Positions 16,233 to 23,807 of a DNA stretch of 42,248 nucleotides are shown one piece after another. The stretch spans positions 1-42,248 of the forward strand of contig JBHEOO010000022.1 of assembly GCA_046260765.1 (NCBI GenBank). Reading direction: 5' to 3'. The translations under genes and the position numbers were made by a program. A model generated the notes under the pieces. The model saw only the letters and a program-made list of their open reading frames with translations. It had not been told where the DNA came from and did not search any database. Source of the stretch: Chromatocurvus sp046260765. Lineage in GTDB: Bacteria > Pseudomonadota > Gammaproteobacteria > Pseudomonadales > Halieaceae. The stretch's first letter is position 1; each line of letters begins with the position of its first letter.

Positions 16233-17011
16233 CACATACATCTGTCATTGTCTGTTGTTTGCTTATCGGCCTGGGTGGCTGTTCCGGCTCCGAACCGCGG
16301 CCGGCGTGGCAGGACGACGGCGCACCTGAGCGCTCAATTACACCGCAGCAGGTGCTCGATGCGATACCCCGCCCGGACCCAATACTGCGCGCGGGAAACA
16401 CCAGCCCCTACGAAGTGGCGGGCGTGCAATACACGATACTGCCCTCTGCCAGTGGCTACCGTGAGGACGGCATTGCATCCTGGTACGGCACCAAGTTTCA
16501 CGGCCGCAAGACTTCTAACGGCGAGGATTATGACCTGTATCTGCCAACGGCGGCCCACCGCAGCCTGCCGATTCCCTCCTACGTGCGCGTTACCAATCTG
16601 GACAACGGTGAGTCGATGGTCGTGCGGGTCAACGATCGCGGTCCCTTCCATTCCGAACGACTGATTGACCTGAGCTACGCCGCCGCGGTCCGGCTGGGGT
16701 TTGTCGACCGTGGGACCGCGCCAGTGCGGGTCGAGGCGCTTGAAGTGGCCGGCGTGGATGATCGGCGCGAAAGCGACAGCGAGTATCGCTATCTTCAGCT
16801 CGGCGCCTTTGCGAGCCCTGCGGCCGCGGACAGCCTGCGTGCGGCAGTGGCCGATGTTGTTCCTGTTCCGGTTACGGTATCGCCGGTTGAGATGTCTGGC
16901 AAACTTCTCAATCGCGTTCGCGTCGGTCCGCTGGCGGATGGCAGGCAGTTGAATGAAGTCCGCGAATTGCTGCTGACTCGTGGGTTCAGTCCCGGGCAGG
17001 CCCTGCCCTGA
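16229..17011 (+). CDS. rlpA: Septal ring lytic transglycosylase RlpA (lipoprotein with SPOR domain)
   Basis: In Pseudomonas, RlpA cleaves glycan strands lacking stem peptides at division sites. The 260-aa protein has a lipoprotein signal with lipobox LGGC (Cys18). A double-psi beta-barrel domain (about 80-165) has GIASWYGTKFHGRKTSNGE and RVNDRGPF, including acidic residues Glu99 and Asp136 in the expected catalytic places. A SPOR domain (about 186-258) binds denuded septal glycan. The GTG start overlaps the mltB stop. Its stop codon falls within the first unit of a 16-bp tandem repeat. Confidence 0.94.
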   Translation: MTHTSVIVCCLLIGLGGCSGSEPRPAWQDDGAPERSITPQQVLDAIPRPDPILRAGNTSPYEVAGVQYTILPSASGYREDGIASWYGTKFHGRKTSNGEDYDLYLPTAAHRSLPIPSYVRVTNLDNGESMVVRVNDRGPFHSERLIDLSYAAAVRLGFVDRGTAPVRVEALEVAGVDDRRESDSEYRYLQLGAFASPAAADSLRAAVADVVPVPVTVSPVEMSGKLLNRVRVGPLADGRQLNEVRELLLTRGFSPGQALP

Positions 17012-17084
17012 GGGGAGAAACCCTGAAGGAGAAGAGCCCTGAAAGGCAGGTGTCTTGAAATGCCAGAGCTCTGAAGCACTCCTG
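17006..17084. repeat. Degenerate 16-bp tandem repeat between rlpA and dacA
   Basis: Five consecutive units begin at 17006, 17021, 17037, 17053 and 17069 with CCCTGA, CCCTGA, CCCTGA, TCTTGA and CTCTGA. Most continue A-A/G-G-rich and end in AG or TG. The first unit contains the rlpA stop codon. Spacing of 15-16 bp is maintained while the sequence drifts to the right. Confidence 0.65.
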
Positions 17085-17172
17085 TTCGAGGACCCACGGC
17101 AGCGGGGGTTTCTTTTGTTGCCCGTGGCCATGCGGTACCATTACCGGCTGTGATTTCCCGGCGGTTCCTTTC

Positions 17173-18330
17173 ATGCGCACTATCGTACTTATTGTTTCCT
17201 GCTTGCTTGCCGCACTTGCCGGCGCCCAGCCTATCGTGCCGTCTCCCCCCCAGGTGGCGGCGGAGGCTTTTATTCTCATGGATGCCCGGACGGGAGTGGT
17301 AATTGCAGAGAGCAACGCAGACATGCAGTTGCCGCCGGCCAGTCTGACCAAGCTCATGACCAGTTATGTACTTGCCAACGAAATCAGCGAAGGGCGCCTG
17401 AATCGGGACGACACGGTGGTGATCAGCGAGAACGCCTGGTCTCAGAATCCGCTGTTCACAGGGTCGTCACTCATGTGGATAGAACCGGGTATGGAGGTCA
17501 GTATTGCCGACCTTGAGCGCGGTGTCGTAATTGCCTCGGGAAACGATGCCACGGTTGCGGTGGCAGAGCACATCGCCGGCAGCGAGGGTGCCTTTGCGGC
17601 GTTGATGAACCGTCATGGCGAGACGCTGGGTTTGACCGGAACTTTTTTCGTCAATTCCCACGGCCTGCCGCATCCGGAACACCTCACTACAGCGCGTGAT
17701 CTCGCAACGCTGTCGGCAGCCATTATCGAGCGCTTCCCGGAGCACTACTCGCGCTACGCGGAGCGGGAGTACACCTTTAACAATATCCGCCAGTACAATC
17801 GCAATCGGCTGCTCAATGAAGACCCCTCGGTGGATGGCCTGAAAACCGGCTATACCCGTGAGGCCGGTTATGGCCTCGTCGCGTCGGCCAAGCGGGGAGA
17901 TATGCGACTGGTCTCGGTCGTCATGGGCACCCGCAGCACGACAGTGCGCAAGAACGAGACCCGCGGCCTGCTCAACTACGGCTTTCGTTTTTACGAGACA
18001 GTGCCACTGCTCACTGCGGGTGCGGAACTCGAAAAGCCCCGGATCTGGAAGGGAGCGCAGGACTACGTTTCGGTAGGCGTTACCGATGAACTGGTGCTGA
18101 CCCTGCCCCGCGGCAAGCGCCGGGATCTGCAGCAGCAGGTGGCGCTTGAGGAGGATATTCTGGCGCCCCTCGCCGTTGGCGATGTGGTCGGGCAGCTCAC
18201 GCTGATGCTTGATGGTGAGGTCCAGCATCAGGTGCCGGTGGTCGCACTCGAGCCTGTGGCGGCGGGTGGGTTCCTTGCGGGTCTGTGGGATACGTGGCTC
18301 ATGTGGATTGCCCGACTCTTCGGGGCTTGA
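17173..18330 (+). CDS. dacA: D-alanyl-D-alanine carboxypeptidase (PBP5/6 family)
   Basis: This periplasmic carboxypeptidase trims terminal D-Ala from pentapeptides and so controls crosslinking. The 385-aa protein has a signal peptide (MRTIVLIVSCLLAALAGA), active-site Ser57-Leu-Thr-Lys60, Ser122-Gly-Asn124 and Lys224-Thr-Gly226. A C-terminal beta domain follows, and the terminal amphipathic helix (LWDTWLMWIARLFGA) should anchor it to the inner membrane. It follows rlpA after 161 nt containing the tandem repeat. A GCGGTACCATT sequence about 35 nt upstream resembles one upstream of the desaturase gene and may be part of a promoter. Confidence 0.96.
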   Translation: MRTIVLIVSCLLAALAGAQPIVPSPPQVAAEAFILMDARTGVVIAESNADMQLPPASLTKLMTSYVLANEISEGRLNRDDTVVISENAWSQNPLFTGSSLMWIEPGMEVSIADLERGVVIASGNDATVAVAEHIAGSEGAFAALMNRHGETLGLTGTFFVNSHGLPHPEHLTTARDLATLSAAIIERFPEHYSRYAEREYTFNNIRQYNRNRLLNEDPSVDGLKTGYTREAGYGLVASAKRGDMRLVSVVMGTRSTTVRKNETRGLLNYGFRFYETVPLLTAGAELEKPRIWKGAQDYVSVGVTDELVLTLPRGKRRDLQQQVALEEDILAPLAVGDVVGQLTLMLDGEVQHQVPVVALEPVAAGGFLAGLWDTWLMWIARLFGA

Positions 18331-18337
18331 GGAAGGC

Positions 18338-18607
18338 ATGTCAGAGCAGGAGCCGCCAAAAATTGAATTTCCCTGCGACTACCCCATAAAGGTAATCGGC
18401 CGGCGGACGGAGTCTTTTAAACCCGCAGTTATTGCCGTGTTTGAGCGTCACGCACCGGGCTTTGATCAGACGGCGATTGTTGTTCGGGACAGTCGCAAAG
18501 GGACGTTTGCTGCCATTACGATCACGATTACCGCCACCGGTGAAAAGCAGCTCTCGGCTCTGCACCGCGATCTCATGGCCACAGGCCTGGTGCAGATGGT
18601 ACTGTGA
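18338..18607 (+). CDS. ybeD: DUF493 family protein YbeD
   Basis: This small conserved protein (89 aa) has an ACT-like alpha/beta fold and an unknown biochemical role. It is always found beside dacA and lipB. Sequence features are EFPCDYPIKVIGRR near the start and a C-terminal LSALHRDLMATGLVQMVL. ATG 18338 is chosen because AGGAAGG lies just upstream and it begins 7 nt after the dacA stop. The frame is open further upstream, but only inside dacA. It overlaps lipB by 4 nt. Confidence 0.93.
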   Translation: MSEQEPPKIEFPCDYPIKVIGRRTESFKPAVIAVFERHAPGFDQTAIVVRDSRKGTFAAITITITATGEKQLSALHRDLMATGLVQMVL

Positions 18608-19233
18608 AACCGTCGCCGCTGACCCTGCGGCGCCTTGGCGAGGTCGACTACACGGCTGCGCTTGAGCGCATGCGCGACTTCACCCGTGACCGCAGCGATG
18701 AGACACCCGATGAACTCTGGCTGCTGCAGCACCCGGCGGTTTTTACCCAGGGGCAGGCCGGCCTGCCGGAGCACCTGCTGGCGACTGGCACCATTCCTGT
18801 GGTCCAGGTGGATCGGGGCGGGCAGGTGACTTACCACGGCCCCGGGCAGTGGGTGGTCTATCTGATGATCGACCTTCGCCGCCGGGCCTACGGCGTTCGT
18901 GTTCTGGTGGAGCGCATGGAGAAAGCTGTGGTCGCAACGCTGCAGCACTATGGTATTGACGCTGCTCCCGATGCCTCCCGTCCGGGCGTCTACGTGCGCG
19001 GAGACAAGATTGCGTCACTTGGTCTGCGCGTTCGGCGCGGCTGCAGTTATCACGGCCTGGCGCTCAACGTCGATATGGATCTGAGGCCTTTTTCGCGTAT
19101 CAATCCCTGTGGTCACGCGGGGCTTGAGGTCACCAGTATGGCCAGGGTGTTACCAGGGCGTGAATTTGACATGAATGAGGTCGGTGAGCGCTTGCTCGAA
19201 CAGCTTGAGCTTGAGCTTGAGCTTGGCGGCTGA
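18604..19233 (+). CDS. lipB: Octanoyltransferase LipB
   Basis: LipB moves octanoyl from ACP onto lipoyl domains of 2-oxoacid dehydrogenases and GcvH. The 209-aa protein has RGGQVTYHGPGQ at 71-82, catalytic Lys135 (RGDKIASLGL) and the acyl-carrying Cys169 (INPCG), the same positions as in E. coli. The GTG start overlaps the ybeD stop. The last codons are made of four near-identical hexamers (19203-19226), giving QLELELELGG. The usual following gene, lipA, is absent here; prfC comes next. Confidence 0.96.
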   Translation: MKPSPLTLRRLGEVDYTAALERMRDFTRDRSDETPDELWLLQHPAVFTQGQAGLPEHLLATGTIPVVQVDRGGQVTYHGPGQWVVYLMIDLRRRAYGVRVLVERMEKAVVATLQHYGIDAAPDASRPGVYVRGDKIASLGLRVRRGCSYHGLALNVDMDLRPFSRINPCGHAGLEVTSMARVLPGREFDMNEVGERLLEQLELELELGG

Positions 19234-19261
19234 CCAGAGCGGAGCCAGGGCGCGGCGGCTC

Positions 19262-19270
19262 TGGTACACT
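19262..19270 (+). promoter_or_regulatory. Candidate extended -10 of prfC
   Basis: TG-G-TACACT lies 60 nt upstream of the prfC start. No good -35 is present at 16-18 nt. A CCAGAGC/GCTCTGG inverted repeat (19234-19264) lies just upstream and may be a lipB terminator. Confidence 0.3.
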
Positions 19271-19329
19271 GCGCGCCGCGCCCGGGCCTTCCCGGAAAAC
19301 GATTACTCAACAGGACAGTCAGTCGCGCC

Positions 19330-20913
19330 ATGAACAACAGTGACGTGCAGCAGGATGTCGCCAGGCGGCGAACATTTGCGATTATTTCCCACCCGGACGC
19401 GGGCAAGACCACAATGACCGAGAAGCTTCTGCTGCTCGGCAGTGTGATCCAGACCGCAGGCATGGTGAAGGGCAAGCGGGGGCCTGCCGCCACGTCCGAC
19501 TGGATGACGATGGAGCAGGAGCGAGGGATTTCCGTCACCTCCTCCGTGATGCAGTTTCCCTACCGGGAGCGCATGGTCAATCTGCTGGATACGCCCGGCC
19601 ATGAGGATTTTTCGGAGGATACCTACCGCACGCTGACCGCGGTGGATTCTGCGCTGATGGTGATTGACGGTGCCAAGGGCGTGGAGGACCGGACCATCAA
19701 GCTGATGAACGTATGCCGGCTGCGGGACACGCCGATCATCAGCTTCGTGAACAAGATGGATCGGGACATACGCGATCCTATCGAATTGCTGGACGAGATA
19801 GAGTCTGTTCTGGGTATTGAGGCGGCGCCGATCAACTGGCCAATCGGCATGGGCGTTGACTTCCGTGGTGTCTACAACCTTTACGAGGACACACTCAGCG
19901 TCTACGAGCCCGGCCACAACTCGGAGCTGTTTGAGTCGCGGCAGATAGATAGTCTGGACTCCGATGACGCGCGCAAGCTGCTGGGCGACGAGTACGATTC
20001 CTTCCGGGACGAGATGGAGCTTGTGCGTGGCGCCAGCCACGAATTCGACAAGTCAGCCTTTCTTGCCGGCAAGCTGACGCCGGTGTTCTTCGGCACGGCG
20101 CTGGGCAATTTCGGCGTGAAGGAAATGCTCGACAGGTTTGTCGACTGGGCGCCACCGCCGCTGGAGCGCGAGGCAAACCAGCGCGTCGTCGCGGCAGCGG
20201 AACCGGGTTTTACAGGCTTTGTCTTCAAGATCCAGGCAAATATGGATCCGCGCCATCGCGATCGCATTGCCTTCATGCGCGTGTGTTCGGGGTATTACAG
20301 CAAGGGCATGAAAATGCGCCACGTACGCCTGGGCAAGGATGTGAAGATTGCCGATGCGGTGACCTTCAAGGCCGGCGAACGATCACTGGTGGAGGAGGCG
20401 GTCGCCGGTGACATTATCGGACTGCACAATCATGGCACCATCCAGATTGGCGATACCTTCACCGGCGGCGAGGACCTCCAGTTCATTGGCATACCACACT
20501 TCGCGCCGGAGCTGTTCCGCCGCATCCGACTGCGCGACCCGATGAAGTCCAAGCAGCTGCAGAAGGGTCTGCAGCAGCTATCGGAGGAGGGCTCCACTCA
20601 GGTCTTCTCTCCCCTGAACTCTTCAGACCTCGTGGTCGGCGCCGTCGGTCAGCTCCAGTTTGACGTGGTCTCCTACCGACTCAAGGACGAGTACAAGGTG
20701 GAGGCCCTATACGAACCGGTCAACGTCTACACCGCACGCTGGGTCTATGCATCAGACCCACGCAAACTGGAGGAATTTCGCAAAAAGGCCGCCGATGACC
20801 TGTCCCTCGACGGCGGCGGCTACCTTACCTACCTGGCACCAACCCGCGTTAAGCTCGCGCTGATGGAAGAGCGCTGGCCGGATATTCAGTTCAAGGCAAC
20901 TCGAGAGCACTGA
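19330..20913 (+). CDS. prfC: Peptide chain release factor 3
   Basis: RF3 is a GTPase that removes RF1/RF2 from the ribosome after peptide release. At 527 aa it matches the family. The G domain shows the P-loop SHPDAGKTTMTEKLL, the switch region with GPAATSDWMTMEQERGISV, DTPGHEDFSEDTYRTL (G3) and NKMDRD (G4). Domains II and III follow, with the C-terminal LEEFRKKAADDLSLDGGGYLTYLAP. ATG 19330 lacks a strong ribosome site but aligns with the family start. It stands 96 nt after lipB and probably has its own promoter. Downstream it faces gpx across a large inverted repeat. Confidence 0.97.
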   Translation: MNNSDVQQDVARRRTFAIISHPDAGKTTMTEKLLLLGSVIQTAGMVKGKRGPAATSDWMTMEQERGISVTSSVMQFPYRERMVNLLDTPGHEDFSEDTYRTLTAVDSALMVIDGAKGVEDRTIKLMNVCRLRDTPIISFVNKMDRDIRDPIELLDEIESVLGIEAAPINWPIGMGVDFRGVYNLYEDTLSVYEPGHNSELFESRQIDSLDSDDARKLLGDEYDSFRDEMELVRGASHEFDKSAFLAGKLTPVFFGTALGNFGVKEMLDRFVDWAPPPLEREANQRVVAAAEPGFTGFVFKIQANMDPRHRDRIAFMRVCSGYYSKGMKMRHVRLGKDVKIADAVTFKAGERSLVEEAVAGDIIGLHNHGTIQIGDTFTGGEDLQFIGIPHFAPELFRRIRLRDPMKSKQLQKGLQQLSEEGSTQVFSPLNSSDLVVGAVGQLQFDVVSYRLKDEYKVEALYEPVNVYTARWVYASDPRKLEEFRKKAADDLSLDGGGYLTYLAPTRVKLALMEERWPDIQFKATREH

Positions 20914-20930
20914 TGGCTGGGTGCCTCCGA

Positions 20931-21067
20931 CTGGCCTGCCCTACGGGATAAACGACTTTCGAGACTCGCCGTGAACTCATCCATGAGGGCTCAGGCTGCG
21001 GAAGGCCGCCCCCGGCCTCCATGCCTCGCATGGTCTCGAAAGTCGTTTATCCCGCAGGGCAGACCGG
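20931..21067. repeat. Long inverted-repeat element, copy A
   Basis: Arms at 20931-20964 and 21034-21067 pair over 34 positions with three mismatches. The inner 9 bp (TTTCGAGAC / GTCTCGAAA) and the enclosed core are shared with copy B at 32442-32554, whereas the outer part of the arms is specific to this locus. The core contains smaller stems, such as CTCAT-CC-ATGAG and CATGC-CTC-GCATG. It lies between convergent prfC and gpx and could serve as a bidirectional terminator. Confidence 0.8.
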
Positions 21068-21128
21068 ACAGTGCCAGCAGGATGTTGTGTGGAGCCCTCT
21101 GTTCTGCTTGAAGAGAGGGCTTCGAGGT

Positions 21129-21611
21129 TTACAGAAGGACTTCGATGTCTTTGCGGAGGTCTTCGGGTTTGGTGGTGGGCGCATAGCGATTGACGACTTC
21201 GCCTTCGCGGTTCACCAGGAATTTGGTGAAATTCCATTTGATCCCCTCGCTGCCCAGGGCGCCGCGGGCCGATTTCTTCAGGTATTGGAAAAGTGGGTCG
21301 GCGTCGCTGCCGTTGACGTTGATCTTGCCGAACATCGGGAATGTCACGCCGTAATTGAGCTGGCAGAATTCGCTGATTTCGGCGTTGCTGCCGGGATCCT
21401 GGCTGCCGAACTGGTTGCAGGGAAAGCCGAGAACTTCAAGGCCACGATCTGACAGGTCGGCGTAAATCGCCTCCAGGCCGGCAAACTGTGGCGTGAAGCC
21501 GCACTTGGAGGCAGTGTTGACGATCAGCAGAACTTTGCCGCGGTACTGGGCGAGGTCGACGGATTTTCCCGTGTTATCGCTGCAGGTGAAATCGAAAACG
21601 GTCTTTGTCAT
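21129..21611 (-). CDS. Glutathione peroxidase family protein (Cys type)
   Basis: It reduces hydroperoxides with a thiol donor; bacterial members often use thioredoxin rather than glutathione. The 161-aa protein has peroxidatic Cys37 in VNTASKCGFTPQ, the conserved LGFPCNQFG (about 61-69) and the Trp motif KWNFTKFLV. A cysteine stands where animal enzymes have selenocysteine. ATG 21611 is chosen because GGAG lies 6 nt upstream; Met codons further upstream have no such site. It follows the desaturase gene by 44 nt on the same strand, so the two may be one transcript linking lipid unsaturation with peroxide defence. Confidence 0.93.
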   Translation of the reverse strand: MTKTVFDFTCSDNTGKSVDLAQYRGKVLLIVNTASKCGFTPQFAGLEAIYADLSDRGLEVLGFPCNQFGSQDPGSNAEISEFCQLNYGVTFPMFGKINVNGSDADPLFQYLKKSARGALGSEGIKWNFTKFLVNREGEVVNRYAPTTKPEDLRKDIEVLL

Positions 21612-21655
21612 GGGATTCTCCCTGGCCATCTGGCCGTGGTTACAGGCGGTGCCGG

Positions 21656-22831
21656 TCAGGCAGTTTCGGGGCAGGACATCTGCTGCATGAGCAGCGCCAG
21701 ACGTTTGCGCTGCATTTTCAGTGAGAATTCGAGCTCCCTGAACTGGGTGCGCAGTGCTGCCTGCTCCCAGCGTTGCTGCAGCGCCGCCCGTCGCTCGCCA
21801 AACGCACCTTCGAGCGCATTGACGCGCCTCTCGTAGCGCTCTGACTGCAGGGTTTTCCAGCGATTGATGGATTCCGTGAACAGCTGATATTCCTTTTCCA
21901 GCATGTCGAGAAGCGGGTGCTCTGGCTGCTGCTCTGTGAGGGAGCGACGCGCGCGCTCGAACTGGGTATCGAGAATGGCGCGCTGTATGCGAAAGTCCGG
22001 GGTGCACACCAGCTCACGGGCAAGGCCCAGGCGGGCGCACAGGGCGATCATCCACTTGGTGGGGTCCCAGTGGTACCAGCGGATGCCGTTGCGATAGTCG
22101 TTCTGAAAGATATGGTGATAATTGTGGTAACCCTCGCCATAGGTGAGAAACGCGAGCACGGGATTGTCGCGTGCGCTGTTGCTCTCCGTGTAAGGCTGAG
22201 TCCCCCAGACGTGAGCAAGTGAGTTGATCAGGAATGTGACATGGTGATTCAGCACGAGGCGCAGCAGGCCGACCAGTAAAAACGTGCCGATCACGTCGCC
22301 CAGAGCGAGTCCGAGCAGCAGCGGCAGGCCAAGATTCATGGCGGTAGTAAGTGCGATGTAGTTGCGGTGCTGCCACATGACCACAGGATCCCGCTGCAGG
22401 TCCTGGGCATTGCTGAAGTCTTCCTGGTTGGTCGGATAGTCGCGCAGCATCCAGCCTATGTGGCTGAACCAGATGCCGCGGCCGGCGCAGTAGGGATCCT
22501 TATCGCTATCGTCAACATGGCGATGATGGCGTCGATGGTCTGATGCCCAGACGAGAATGCTGTTCTGAAGGGCGCCGGCGCCCCAGGCAGCCAGCCATAT
22601 GCGCAACCAGGGGTGCGCCCGGTACGCCTTGTGTGCCCACAGCCGGTGGTAACCCCCGGTAATCGCGAGACCGTTGAGATAGAGAAAAATGCCCGCCCAC
22701 ATCCACTGGATGCCTGTGTAGCCTTCCGTGATTCCCCACCAGGGCACCAGGATCAGCGCCGCGAGTGGAAATGCGACGAAAATTACCAGGTTTATGCGGT
22801 AAAACGGGGGCTTGCTTTCAGTCTTTCGCAT
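21656..22831 (-). CDS. Acyl-CoA delta-9-type fatty acid desaturase
   Basis: This membrane di-iron desaturase introduces a double bond into saturated acyl chains. The 391-aa protein has four or more hydrophobic helices and the three histidine boxes HRLWAH (62-67), HRRHH (99-103) and HNYHH (236-240), plus GEGYHNYHH typical of the acyl-CoA desaturase (SCD/OLE1-like) group. The last ~110 residues are highly charged and predicted helical (coiled-coil-like), an extension beyond the catalytic core. A full AAGGAGG lies 11 nt before the ATG. It is probably co-transcribed with the peroxidase gene. Substrate (acyl-CoA or phospholipid) is inferred from family. Confidence 0.93.
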   Translation of the reverse strand: MRKTESKPPFYRINLVIFVAFPLAALILVPWWGITEGYTGIQWMWAGIFLYLNGLAITGGYHRLWAHKAYRAHPWLRIWLAAWGAGALQNSILVWASDHRRHHRHVDDSDKDPYCAGRGIWFSHIGWMLRDYPTNQEDFSNAQDLQRDPVVMWQHRNYIALTTAMNLGLPLLLGLALGDVIGTFLLVGLLRLVLNHHVTFLINSLAHVWGTQPYTESNSARDNPVLAFLTYGEGYHNYHHIFQNDYRNGIRWYHWDPTKWMIALCARLGLARELVCTPDFRIQRAILDTQFERARRSLTEQQPEHPLLDMLEKEYQLFTESINRWKTLQSERYERRVNALEGAFGERRAALQQRWEQAALRTQFRELEFSLKMQRKRLALLMQQMSCPETA

Positions 22832-22979
22832 GCCGGGGATTGCCTCCTTTGTTAACGTTGGAATGGTACCGCTTAGATGTGGGGATGTCTGCGTGCAAGC
22901 GAACGTGCCGCTATCCGCGCCGACTATGTTCCCCTCACGTCCATTTACGTGCCTCTCACATGTAAAACAGACCTGCCGC

Positions 22980-23798
22980 TCAATCCGCCGCAGGCAGCGC
23001 CAGCTTCAACAGTAGCGGATTATGGTCGGAGCTGGTAACTGGCAACGATTCTGCAAGCACGGTGTCCAGTCCGCGAACATAAATGTAGTCCATGGCCAGC
23101 CCGACGATGCGAGTGCGCAGGTCTGGCTGAAAGCCGATGCGCCGCAGGCCGTGGCGTACCCCGACCGTGTCCAGAATGGCGAGGCGTTTGTGGCTCCAGG
23201 CATTGATGTCGCCGCCAAGAATTACAGGACCGTTGTGTATCTCTATGAGTTGCTCGAGGGCCAGCATCTGCTGGTTAAAAACCCGGGTGCCGATACTCAG
23301 ATTGATGCCGTGCAGGTTGATGGCGAGAAGAGCGGTGCCCTGTCTGCCAACAGCATGGAGGGTCACGCTGGTGGCTTTCGGCGTTCCGATCCAGGGTTCA
23401 ACGTTGCTGAGACCGCAATGCAGAGGCGATGGCGATGTACTCGCCGACATCACGCCTGTCGTCTTGCCGGCGAGGGAAAACCCCGGCGCAAAATACTGAA
23501 AAGGCAGTGCCTCCATCAGGGGCGTCAGTCGTGCGCCCGGCTGTGCTTCCTGTAAGAACAGCAGATGCGTGCTCTCAATGAGCCACTGCAGGTCATTTTC
23601 CCATCCCTGGTCTAACCCCTTGTGAAGATTCCAGCTCAGCAGACCGAAAACACGTGGGAGGGGAGGCTGATCCGAAACGGGCAAGCCGCGAGCGATGGCA
23701 TCACGACAGGTTTCAATGTGTCCGGGCGTCTTTGCAGGCCAGAAATCAGAGTGGGCGGTCGAGGACATCGACAGCATCAGCAGTAAAAAAAGTCGCAT
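22980..23798 (-). CDS. Endonuclease/exonuclease/phosphatase family protein, exported
   Basis: This 272-aa protein has the EEP fold shared by nucleases, phosphatases and sphingomyelinases. Visible motifs are WNLHKG (metal-site Asn), FLQEA (Glu), NLHGIN, GGDINAWS, MDYIYVRGL and SSDHNPLL (catalytic His). All catalytic residues are present. A short signal peptide (MRLFLLLMLSMSSTAHS) points to the periplasm. ATG 23798 lies 9 nt after the glutamine-synthetase-like gene on the same strand, so it is likely in that operon. The substrate cannot be told. Confidence 0.88.
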   Translation of the reverse strand: MRLFLLLMLSMSSTAHSDFWPAKTPGHIETCRDAIARGLPVSDQPPLPRVFGLLSWNLHKGLDQGWENDLQWLIESTHLLFLQEAQPGARLTPLMEALPFQYFAPGFSLAGKTTGVMSASTSPSPLHCGLSNVEPWIGTPKATSVTLHAVGRQGTALLAINLHGINLSIGTRVFNQQMLALEQLIEIHNGPVILGGDINAWSHKRLAILDTVGVRHGLRRIGFQPDLRTRIVGLAMDYIYVRGLDTVLAESLPVTSSDHNPLLLKLALPAAD

Positions 23799-23807
23799 GG
23801 CAGGGGG

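Noticed and set aside
19203..19226. Phase-variable repeat in lipB
   Set aside because: The unit is six bases, so changes would add or remove two residues without shifting frame; only four copies.
20914..21128. Retron or other reverse-transcriptase-linked structured RNA
   Set aside because: No reverse transcriptase gene is nearby and the second copy also stands alone; the element looks like a non-autonomous repeat.
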